DNA of 64,000 nucleotides from Candidatus Cloacimonadota bacterium (GTDB lineage Bacteria > Cloacimonadota > Cloacimonadia > Cloacimonadales > Cloacimonadaceae), in contig JAJBAW010000003.1 of the NCBI GenBank assembly GCA_020532545.1, positions 1-64,000 on the forward strand. The letters run 5' to 3'. Each line of letters starts with the position of its first letter. The stretch's first letter is position 1. A model generated the notes under the pieces. The model was not told where the DNA came from, made no database searches, and was given only the letters and a program-made list of their open reading frames with translations. The translations under genes were made by a program, and so were the position numbers. Positions 1 to 7,548 of the stretch are shown here, in pieces.

Positions 1-796
1 AAGTGTACACTCCCAGATAGGTCAAAATGCCAAAGAGGAGAGTGCCGAAGGAATTGAACAGAGTGTGCACCAAGGCTACTCTGCGGGCGGCATAGTTCGA
101 GCCCACCGAAGCTAACCAGGCGGTGATGGTGGTGCCGATATTATCTCCAAAAACCAGATACAGGGCACCTTCAAAAGGTATCAAGCCATTGGTAGCCAGC
201 ACGATGACGATTCCCACCGAAGCCGCGGAGCTCTGGATCATCATGGTAAAGATGGTTCCTACCAGAATACCCAAAAGCGGATTTGTGGAAATATGCACCA
301 GGAAGTCTTTCGCCATCTGCGAGTCGCGCAAGGGTACCACGGCATTGGTCATCTGGCCCAGTCCGATAAAGATCAGGCCAAAACCAATGATGATCAGGCT
401 CCAGCGCTCCATCTTACGACTTCTGCGGATCAGTAGTAAGATCACCCCCACGATGATGAAGGCAAAGGCATATTGACCGATATTAAAGGCAATCAATTGA
501 GCGGTGATGGTGGAGCCGATATTGGCCCCCATGATCACACCCACAGCCTGACTAAGGGTGAGAATTCCCGCATTTACAAAGCCGATCAGCATCACCGTGG
601 TAGCGGAGGAACTCTGGATCAAAGCGGTGACGGACATGCCTACGATCACACCCTTCAGCCGGGTATCGGTCAGCTTCTTCATAATGCGGCGCATTTCACT
701 GCCGGCCACAGCCTGAAGGTTATCGGTCATCTTGTTCATCCCAAAGATGAACAGAGCCAGGCCTCCGAAGAAGTTTATAATCTGTAATATCGTCAT
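1..796 (-). CDS. Na+/phosphate cotransporter family protein (3' part missing)
   Basis: This is a membrane transporter of the Na/Pi-cotransporter II (NptA/PF02690) family, which imports phosphate with sodium. I translated the minus strand from the ATG at 796; the frame stays open to the window edge, giving about 265 residues of N-terminal part. It starts MTILQIINFFGGLALFIFGM. The family signature occurs twice: the QSSSATT motif with GANIGST in the first half, and the QSSAAS motif with GDNIGTTITAW in the second. These are the inverted QSS repeats that form the transport site. Several hydrophobic helices are visible. GAGGA lies about 10 bases before the start. It is the last gene of its strand in the window and nothing links it to lysS except orientation. 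A C-terminal PhoU-like domain, common in the family, would lie outside the window. Confidence 0.88.
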   Translation of the reverse strand, partial: MTILQIINFFGGLALFIFGMNKMTDNLQAVAGSEMRRIMKKLTDTRLKGVIVGMSVTALIQSSSATTVMLIGFVNAGILTLSQAVGVIMGANIGSTITAQLIAFNIGQYAFAFIIVGVILLLIRRSRKMERWSLIIIGFGLIFIGLGQMTNAVVPLRDSQMAKDFLVHISTNPLLGILVGTIFTMMIQSSAASVGIVIVLATNGLIPFEGALYLVFGDNIGTTITAWLASVGSNYAARRVALVHTLFNSFGTLLFGILTYLGVYT

Positions 797-989
797 GTTT
801 TAAGTTTCCTCATGCTGTCGATAGGGTAATGTTCTTGCTGAGGGGATCTGGTCAAGGATTATATTTGCCAAGCGGCGCATTATCGGGTGAAGGGCGTTCA
901 AATCTGCTAACTATAGTATTGGTATTCTGGGGAAGGAGAGGTCTGTATACTTTGAGAAAAACAAGCTCTGAGACCTGGATCCGTAGCGC

Positions 990-1017
990 AAAAAACCCGG
1001 AATCAGTTTCCAGGTTT
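990..1017 (-). terminator. Intrinsic terminator of lysS
   Basis: On the minus strand AAACCTGGAA and TTCCGGGTTT pair over 10 bp (one G-T pair) around a 5-base loop, followed directly by a run of T. The left arm overlaps the last codons of lysS, so the gene and its terminator share sequence. Confidence 0.75.
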
Positions 1018-2496
1018 CATTTGGGGAAATAGTATTACTTCTTTGATGGAGTCATTCTCGGTGAGCAGCATTACCAAGCGGTCGATGCCGATACCCTGCC
1101 CTCCCATTGGCGGCATGCCATATTCGAGAGCTTCGAGAAAGTCTTCATCCACCACATTGGCTTCGTCATCGCCCAGTTCGCGCAATCTGGCCTGAGCTTC
1201 CAAACGCTCGCGTTGATCCAAGGGATCATTGAGCTCGCTGAAAGCATTGGCAAATTCACCTCCGGCAATGATGAGTTCAAAGCGGTCTGCCAGGAGCGGA
1301 TTGCCGGGCTTGGCTTTGGCCAGGGGGGAAATCTCCTTGGGGAAATCGCAGACAAAGGTGGGTTGAATCAAGGTATGCTCTACAAAGCGTTCGTAGATGA
1401 TCGCGATGAGCTTGCCTTTGGCACTGCCCGGAGGGATTTCCAGCTCGTGTTCTTTGCAGAATGCGGTGAGCTGTTCAGCCGTAGCTTCCATCACATCGAC
1501 TCCCGTAGCTTCCTGCACGAGGTCTGCCATAGCAGCCCGGCGCCAGGGCAGTGTGAGATTCACTTCATGACCGTGGTATTTATAAACGTCTTTGCCGATC
1601 ACTTCTGTGGCCAGATGCTTGATCATGGCTTCCACCAAGTCCATCATGCCTTCCAAATCCGAATAGGCTTCGTAGGATTCCAGCATGGTGAATTCCGGAT
1701 TGTGCGTGCGGTCCATCCCTTCATTGCGGAAGTTTTTCCCGATCTCATAAACCCGCTCAAATCCACCCACGATCAAACGCTTCAGATACAGCTCGACGGC
1801 GATTCTGAGGTATAGATCCACATCCAGAGTATTGTGATGGGTGATGAAGGGCCGGGCATTGGCCCCGCCATACAGGCTTTGCAGGATTGGGGTTTCCACT
1901 TCGATATAATCCCGCTCATCCAGGAATTTGCGGATGGCGGAGATAATCCGCGATCTGGTGGCAAAGACTTTGCGATGATCAGGGTTCAGCAGAAGGTCCA
2001 GATAGCGTTTGCGATAGCGCAGCTCGATATCGGAGAATTCATCGTAACGGATGGTTTTGCCATCCTCGATCTTCTCTTTCACCGCGGGCAAAGGCCGGAT
2101 GTTCTTTGTCAAGAGCTTGATAGAGGAGCATCTCAGGGAATATTCACCGGTATTGGTGAAAAAGGCAATCCCTGTGGCCTGCACAAAGTCTCCGGCATCA
2201 CAGAGCTTGAAGAGTTCGTAGTTCTCCTCGCCCAATTCTGCTTTGGAGACGTAAAGCTGGATTCTGCCGCTATCATCTTCGATATTGCCAAAGCCGATCT
2301 TACCCTGACGCCGCATAGCCACCAGACGGCCTGCCACGATGACTATTGTGGCATTTTCCACGAAGTCAGCTTGATCGGCTAAGACTTCGGCAATCTTGTG
2401 GCTACGTTCGCTTTTCACTGGATAGGGATCGATGCCGAGGGCACGAATCCTGGCCAGCTTCTCTTTACGGAGCTTGATAAATTGATTTTCGGACAT
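1003..2496 (-). CDS. lysS: Lysyl-tRNA synthetase, class II
   Basis: Charges tRNA-Lys with lysine in the cytoplasm. The 497-residue product has the usual class II layout: an N-terminal OB-fold anticodon-binding domain (about residues 50-150, with GRLVAMRRQGKIGF) and a C-terminal catalytic domain. Motif 2 appears as FRNEGMDRTHNPEFTMLE and motif 3 as GIGIDRLVMLLT near the C-terminus. Length matches bacterial LysS. The ATG start lies 6 bases after the stop of the S1-domain protein gene, so the two are probably one operon. Nothing in the sequence is unusual. Confidence 0.97.
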   Translation of the reverse strand: MSENQFIKLRKEKLARIRALGIDPYPVKSERSHKIAEVLADQADFVENATIVIVAGRLVAMRRQGKIGFGNIEDDSGRIQLYVSKAELGEENYELFKLCDAGDFVQATGIAFFTNTGEYSLRCSSIKLLTKNIRPLPAVKEKIEDGKTIRYDEFSDIELRYRKRYLDLLLNPDHRKVFATRSRIISAIRKFLDERDYIEVETPILQSLYGGANARPFITHHNTLDVDLYLRIAVELYLKRLIVGGFERVYEIGKNFRNEGMDRTHNPEFTMLESYEAYSDLEGMMDLVEAMIKHLATEVIGKDVYKYHGHEVNLTLPWRRAAMADLVQEATGVDVMEATAEQLTAFCKEHELEIPPGSAKGKLIAIIYERFVEHTLIQPTFVCDFPKEISPLAKAKPGNPLLADRFELIIAGGEFANAFSELNDPLDQRERLEAQARLRELGDDEANVVDEDFLEALEYGMPPMGGQGIGIDRLVMLLTENDSIKEVILFPQMKPGN

Positions 2497-2502
2497 TATG
2501 GT

Positions 2503-4059
2503 TTACAGGTCTTTAAAAGGATTGTCCTCGACCACAGCGCTCTTTTCATTGGCATATTTGCGCCATTCTTCGTCACGGCGTCCACCACGACGTCCACCAC
2601 CACCATAACCATCACGGTCACGATCGCGATAACCGCCATCACGGCCACCACCACTGCTGGCATCTCTAGGACCACCGCCACCACCACGATCTTGCGAACG
2701 CGGACGGCTGGCTGCAGCTATCTCTTCCGGAGTGCGGTCTGTGTAATCCAAAGTAATGCGATGACTTTCGCGATCGATGGCTGTAACCATCAATTGCACA
2801 GTGTCGCCACTTTTGAAATTATCTGTCATGCGCATTCTGGAGCGGGGAAGCAGGCCTGTGATGCCTTTGTTTATTGTGACGAAAACTCCGAAGTTTGTGG
2901 AGGATTCCACAATGCCTTCAAAGGGTTCTTCGATCTTGATGAGATCGGAGATATTGTCCCATGGATCAGGCTGTAAAGCCTTCAGAGAAAGGGATATCTT
3001 CTGAGTATCAGAATCTATTCTGATGACCTGCACCTGCACGTAATCTCCTTCTTTGAGGATTTCACGAGGGTGAGCAATATTGCGGCTGCGGCTCATCTCG
3101 GAAACGGGGATCAGTCCCTCGACTCCGGGTTTGAGCTCGGCAAAAGCGCCAAAATTGTGCAAACGCAGGACGCGGCAATTTACTTCATCGCCTTCTTTGA
3201 TCTCGCTCATCGCGGAGATAAAGGGGTTATCCTGCAGGGCTTTCAGTGATAAGGCTACCTTGTCTTCTTTGATGGAAAGGATTTTCACATCCAATTCCTG
3301 TCCAGACTTCAGCACATCCTGAGGCTTGATCACGTGTTGCCAGGAAATCTCGGAAACGTGCATCAGGCCTTCGACTCCGCCTATATCAATAAACGCGCCA
3401 AAAGAGGTCATACGCATTACTTTGCCGGGAACTACGTCCCCTTCGGAAAGCTTGGACAAAGCCTCAACTTTCTTCTCAAGAGCATCTTGCTCTGCTAATT
3501 GTCGGTGGGAAACTACGATCCTGCGACAATTTTCCGAACACTCTATCACTATAAAATCCAGGGTCTGACCGATGAACTTGGTAGTGTCATCGACCGGCCT
3601 TGCCGAAATCTGCGATACCGGGCAAAACGCTCGTGCGCCAAGGATATCGACGTTGAATCCACCTTTGGTTACCGAATATACCTTGCCTTGGACCGGAATC
3701 TTCTTTTCGAATGCATCACGGATGGACTCTTTGTCCACGTGTTGCTTAGTGAGGCTTTTGCCGACCACGAAGCCTTGATCATTTTGATCAATCACGTAGC
3801 CTTTGAGTGTGTCCCCAACCGCGAGATTGAGGATGCCTTTATCATCGGAATATTCGCTGATCTCAGCATAGGCATCGAATTTGCCACCGAGGTTTAGGAT
3901 CAAATAATTGTCCGTAATACTAACCACCGGCGCTTCGACTACATCGCCTTTCTTAATTTCTGCTGTGTTCTGAAAGGATTCCTCGAGCATACGAAGATAA
4001 TCTTCTTTCATTTCTTTTAAAGCAGCCTTGCTGCTGGTTTCTCGCACCATGTCTGACAT
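2503..4059 (-). CDS. rpsA: Ribosomal protein S1-like, five S1 domains plus RGG tail
   Basis: RNA-binding protein of the ribosomal S1 family, which helps load mRNA onto the 30S subunit. The 518 residues contain about five S1 (OB-fold) domains, roughly at 35-105, 120-190, 205-275, 290-365 and 375-445. The third and fourth are the best conserved (SFGAFIDIGGVEGLMHVSEI; NFGAFAELKPGVEGLIPVSE). After residue 455 the protein becomes a low-complexity tail rich in Arg, Gly and Asp, with GGGGG and repeated RDRD/GGRRGG stretches, unlike E. coli S1. Such RGG tails in other proteins bind RNA loosely. AGGAG precedes the ATG. Followed 6 bases later by lysS. I use rpsA for the family; the first two domains are divergent, as is usual for S1. 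Confidence 0.88.
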   Translation of the reverse strand: MSDMVRETSSKAALKEMKEDYLRMLEESFQNTAEIKKGDVVEAPVVSITDNYLILNLGGKFDAYAEISEYSDDKGILNLAVGDTLKGYVIDQNDQGFVVGKSLTKQHVDKESIRDAFEKKIPVQGKVYSVTKGGFNVDILGARAFCPVSQISARPVDDTTKFIGQTLDFIVIECSENCRRIVVSHRQLAEQDALEKKVEALSKLSEGDVVPGKVMRMTSFGAFIDIGGVEGLMHVSEISWQHVIKPQDVLKSGQELDVKILSIKEDKVALSLKALQDNPFISAMSEIKEGDEVNCRVLRLHNFGAFAELKPGVEGLIPVSEMSRSRNIAHPREILKEGDYVQVQVIRIDSDTQKISLSLKALQPDPWDNISDLIKIEEPFEGIVESSTNFGVFVTINKGITGLLPRSRMRMTDNFKSGDTVQLMVTAIDRESHRITLDYTDRTPEEIAAASRPRSQDRGGGGGPRDASSGGGRDGGYRDRDRDGYGGGGRRGGRRDEEWRKYANEKSAVVEDNPFKDL

Positions 4060-4393
4060 AAGTAACTCCTAACTACATTTCAGATTCCACAATTTGGGAC
4101 TGCGGTATTTTGTAAAGCCTTTTATTTGTTTGCATCAAAATAACATGGCGAATTAAGAGTTGAGAATGGAGAATTGAGAATTATGCAGGAAGTTTTGAGG
4201 TAGAGGAGCTGGTGCAAGATTGGGGAATAGTGGATGGAGAAAAGTGAAGACTTGGCAGCTTCTTTTTCCCGTGGGAATCCGATGAACCCGTACAATGCCA
4301 CCCCGATTTGTGCTTTGTAAAATCCTAAATCCAATCATCCATGGCTCTGCCCAACCCATAATTCTCCATTCTCCATTCTCAATTCTCCATTAA
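4060..4393. other. Gene-free gap with an inverted repeat
   Basis: 334 bases between nrdG and the S1-domain gene, containing the leader of the latter. A 25-base inverted repeat (24 of 25 match) lies at 4161-4185 and 4357-4381, built from ATTCTCC/GGAGAAT units, enclosing about 170 bases. The short reading frames here run through these units and look spurious. The 14-mer TTTGCATCAAAATA (4129-4142) occurs again at 7311-7324 upstream of nrdD. Confidence 0.6.
4161..4381. repeat. Inverted repeat pair of ATTCTCC-type units
   Basis: Arms at 4161-4185 and 4357-4381 are complementary at 24 of 25 positions. The right arm continues into further ATTCTCCATT units up to 4391, just before the nrdG stop. No transposase is inside, so any mobile origin is speculative. 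Confidence 0.6.
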
Positions 4394-5098
4394 TTAACCC
4401 CTCAGCTCGATCTTCACCCTATGCTTCTGGCCCCAATCCTGCAACTTCAGATATTCCCTGTTCTGTTTCAGGTCTGTTTCAGGCAATTCATGCCCTTTCA
4501 GATCATCCAAAGTGGTGGTATAGTGGCAGGGCTGGATGTAGTAGCGATCCCCTTGATTTAAGAGCTGATGGATATCAAAAAGGTCATCGCCAAAGAGGAT
4601 TTCCGGGGCCACTGTGGTGCGGAATTCATAGTCAAGACCGCTGAGCCGGATCAGTTCCATGCTGCGGATGATGTCTTCTTTCCTTACTTTGCTGCGGGTC
4701 AGCTTCTTGTAAAGGGGCAGTGGTGCTTTGATATCCATGGCTATGTAATCCGCCGCTCCGGCATAGATCACCTGGGCCAGCACATCGGGATGCGCACCGT
4801 TGGTATCCAATTTCACCTTATAGCGCATGGCCTTGAGAATCTTCAAAAAGGGCAGAAGATCTTCTTGCAGAGTGGGTTCTCCTCCTGTGACTACCACCGC
4901 ACTGAGTTTCTTGCGGCGGCGGTAGAGAAAGCGCAGCACCTTTTCGGTGTTGAGTAAAGGAGAGTACAGCTCAGGCCGGACTAATTCGGGATTATGACAA
5001 TAGGGGCAGCGAAAATTGCAGCCTTGGGTAAAGACGATGGCAGAAAGCTCTCCCGGATAGTCCAGCAGAGAAAACTTCTGAAAGCCGCCGATCTTCAT
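4394..5098 (-). CDS. nrdG: Anaerobic ribonucleotide reductase-activating protein (radical SAM)
   Basis: Radical-SAM activase that installs the glycyl radical on NrdD. The 234-residue product starts MKIGGFQKFSLLDYPGELSA and has the radical-SAM cysteine motif CNFRCPYC (CxxxCxxC) near residue 31, followed by a GGEPTLQ motif that binds SAM. The open frame runs upstream to 5353, but that part lies inside nrdD. The ATG at 5098 is preferred because it overlaps the nrdD stop by four bases (ATGA), which implies translational coupling. At about 234 residues it is longer than E. coli NrdG and closer to the TIGR02495-type activase. The neighbouring NrdD gives its partner. Confidence 0.94.
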   Translation of the reverse strand: MKIGGFQKFSLLDYPGELSAIVFTQGCNFRCPYCHNPELVRPELYSPLLNTEKVLRFLYRRRKKLSAVVVTGGEPTLQEDLLPFLKILKAMRYKVKLDTNGAHPDVLAQVIYAGAADYIAMDIKAPLPLYKKLTRSKVRKEDIIRSMELIRLSGLDYEFRTTVAPEILFGDDLFDIHQLLNQGDRYYIQPCHYTTTLDDLKGHELPETDLKQNREYLKLQDWGQKHRVKIELRG

Positions 5099-7215
5099 GC
5101 TAAAGAGAGGTCCTGGTGCTTGGTCTGATGATATTCTTTTTTGGTATCGAAGGTGGTACGCAGCTTGAATTCTGCTTTCTTCCCTTCGTTCCATTGCGAG
5201 ACTGGGCGCAAATAGCCCACGATGCGGGAGAAGATTTCGCAATTCTTTTTGCAAGTAGGGCAGAGCGCCTGTTCGCCAACCAGATAGCCATGCTCTGGGC
5301 AGATGCTGAAGGTGGGCGAAAAGGTGAAATACGGCAAGCGGTAGTTCGAACAAACGCTCTTCACCAGGTTTTTTACGCTTTCAGAATGCTCCAGGCGTTC
5401 GCCGCCAAAGATATGCAGGACAGTGCCTCCGGTATATTTCGTCTGCAATTCATCCTGCAAATCCAGCACTTCAAAGACGTCATCGGAAAAATTTACCGGC
5501 AATTGGCTGCTATTGGTATAAAAGGGAGTTTCCTCTTTGCTGTTTGCACTTTTGATGCCGGGGAAGCTCTGCCGGTCCAGAAGGGCAAGCCGATAGCTGG
5601 TTCCCTCTGCTGGAGTGGCTTCCAGGTTATAGTTGTTATTGGTGAGCGTTTGAAATTCGATGAGACGGCCGCGCAGATAGTCCATCACTCTCAGGGCAAA
5701 TTCGCGTCCCTTTTGCGAGCCCACGTTCACACCCAGGAAGTTTTCACAGGCTTCGTTCATGCCGATGATTCCGATGGTGGAAAAGTGGTTTTCCCAAAAC
5801 TTATCAAAGCGCGCTTTGACGCTCTTCAGATAAAAGCGGGTATAAGGATAAAGGCCGCTATTAGTATAAGTTTCCAGCACTTTGCGCTTGATCTCCAAAG
5901 AGGACATGGCCAGATTCAGGATTCTTTCAATACGGGCAAAGAAGTCCTCTTCGTTTTCGGCCAGATAGCCTACCCTAGGCAGATTGAGCGTCACCACTCC
6001 GATCGAGCCGGTGAGGGGATTCGCCCCAAAGAGACCGCCCCCTCTGGCTTGGAGCTTGCGGGTATCCAAACGCAGACGGCAACACATGCTGCGCGCGTCG
6101 TTGGGATCCATATCGCTATTTACGAAATTGGAAAAATAAGGAATGCCGTATTTTGCTGTGGCTTCCCAAAGGTATGCGATGGTGGGGTTTTCCCAGTCAA
6201 AATCCTTGGTGATATTATAGGTCGGGATGGGGAAGGTGAAGACCCGGCCCTTGGCGTCCCCTTCGATCATCACTTCCAAAAAGGCCTTGTTCAGCATATC
6301 CATTTCGGCCTGAAAGTCTGCATAGCACTTGTCTTGCGGCTTGCCACCGATGATCACCGGCTGGTCTTTGTAGAGCTTGGGCGGAAACAGATCGATGGTG
6401 ATATTCGTAAAGGGAGTCTGAAAACCCACCCGCGTAGGCACATTGATATTAAAGACAAACTCTTGCAGGGCCTGCTTGACTTCCGCGTAAGAAAGCTGGT
6501 CAAAATGGATAAAGGGCGCGAGCAAGGTATCAAAACTGGAAAAAGCCTGCGCTCCGGCTGCTTCACCTTGCAGGGTGTAAAAGAAATTAACGATCTGCCC
6601 CAAAGCGCTGCGGAAATGCTTTGCCGGCGCACTTTCCACTTTGCCTTCGGCTCCGCAAAAACCGGTCTGCAGAAGGTCCATCAGATCCCAACCCACACAA
6701 TAAACGCTGAGCTGTCCCAGATCGTGAATATGCAGATCTCCGGATACGTGTGCCTCACGAATCTCCGGGGGATAGATCTTATTGAGCCAATAGGTTTTAC
6801 TCACTTCCGAGGCGATATAATTGTTCAGTCCTTGCAGCGAATAGGCCATGTTCGAATTCTCATTCACCTGCCAATCCAGCTTGTCCAGATACTGATCGAT
6901 CAGCTTTACGCCGGCTTTGGAGACCATCTCCCGCATGCGGGCATGTTGGTCTCTATATATAATGAAGGCCTTGGCAGTTTGTTTATAGGGTGAGGCCAGT
7001 AGAACATCTTCCACCAGGTCCTGAATCTTTTCCACATCGGGGGTATCTTCGCTGATGGTCTGCAAGGCAAGGTTTATCACCCGCAAACATAATTTTGCGG
7101 CCATCTCGCAACCAAACTCTCCGCTGGCAGAGGCGGCTTTTTCAATGGCGCGCGTGATCTTACTTTGATCAAAATCTACTATCTGTCCGTTTCGTTTTCG
7201 GATTAAGGAAAACAT
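5095..7215 (-). CDS. nrdD: Anaerobic ribonucleoside-triphosphate reductase
   Basis: Class III ribonucleotide reductase, which makes dNTPs without oxygen using a glycyl radical. The 706 residues begin with an ATP-cone regulatory domain (IRKRNGQIVDFDQSKITRAI, about 5-95). The C-terminus has the zinc site (CPEH ... CPTC ... C) and the glycyl-radical motif RIVGYLRP with Gly667. Length fits the family. AAGGAG precedes the ATG. nrdG follows with a four-base overlap. The enzyme is destroyed by oxygen, so it supports an anaerobic lifestyle. No class I or II reductase is in the window. Confidence 0.97.
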   Translation of the reverse strand: MFSLIRKRNGQIVDFDQSKITRAIEKAASASGEFGCEMAAKLCLRVINLALQTISEDTPDVEKIQDLVEDVLLASPYKQTAKAFIIYRDQHARMREMVSKAGVKLIDQYLDKLDWQVNENSNMAYSLQGLNNYIASEVSKTYWLNKIYPPEIREAHVSGDLHIHDLGQLSVYCVGWDLMDLLQTGFCGAEGKVESAPAKHFRSALGQIVNFFYTLQGEAAGAQAFSSFDTLLAPFIHFDQLSYAEVKQALQEFVFNINVPTRVGFQTPFTNITIDLFPPKLYKDQPVIIGGKPQDKCYADFQAEMDMLNKAFLEVMIEGDAKGRVFTFPIPTYNITKDFDWENPTIAYLWEATAKYGIPYFSNFVNSDMDPNDARSMCCRLRLDTRKLQARGGGLFGANPLTGSIGVVTLNLPRVGYLAENEEDFFARIERILNLAMSSLEIKRKVLETYTNSGLYPYTRFYLKSVKARFDKFWENHFSTIGIIGMNEACENFLGVNVGSQKGREFALRVMDYLRGRLIEFQTLTNNNYNLEATPAEGTSYRLALLDRQSFPGIKSANSKEETPFYTNSSQLPVNFSDDVFEVLDLQDELQTKYTGGTVLHIFGGERLEHSESVKNLVKSVCSNYRLPYFTFSPTFSICPEHGYLVGEQALCPTCKKNCEIFSRIVGYLRPVSQWNEGKKAEFKLRTTFDTKKEYHQTKHQDLSLA

Positions 7216-7548
7216 GGCAACTCCTTGATTATATCATATCAATAAATACTTATATTATAGTCAGATACGAACCTCAGTGCGATATCTGTAAAGTCGCAAA
7301 CAGGACTCTATTTGCATCAAAATAGGTACTTAGCTTTCTGTCAAGGAGGACTTTCTTTAACGCTCGTAAATGAAGTTCGGAAAATCGGCAAGCTCATATT
7401 TGAAACAGGCTGACAGCGCAAAAAGAAAATTGATAACGAGGGCTAATTGTCTGCTTTTATTCGCAAGATCTCAGATGTCGATGTGAAAAAAGTGGGTAGA
7501 ATAAACAAGCCCCGGAGCAAATCCGGGGCTTATTCCATTAATTATGTC
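7216..7548. other. nrdD leader and terminator gap
   Basis: 333 bases. Next to nrdD is an AT-rich leader with TATAAT on the minus strand and a TTGACA (7339-7344) that has TTTGAT 17 bases on; either could serve as a promoter, but neither is a full match. I see no convincing NrdR box. The 14-mer TTTGCATCAAAATA lies at 7311-7324. The far end holds the terminator at 7507-7531. Confidence 0.5.
7507..7531 (-). terminator. Intrinsic terminator of the secreted-protein gene
   Basis: Perfect 10-bp stem AAGCCCCGGA / TCCGGGGCTT around a 5-base loop, 18 bases after the stop of the gene ending at 7549. The T run on the minus strand is short. Confidence 0.75.

Noticed and set aside
4122-4359. Two 68-70 codon minus-strand frames
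   Set aside because: They run through the ATTCTCC repeat units and give NSQFSILNS-type peptides, a known source of false genes.
5116-6993. 625-codon plus-strand frame
   Set aside because: It is antisense to nrdD over its whole length and has no recognisable domain.
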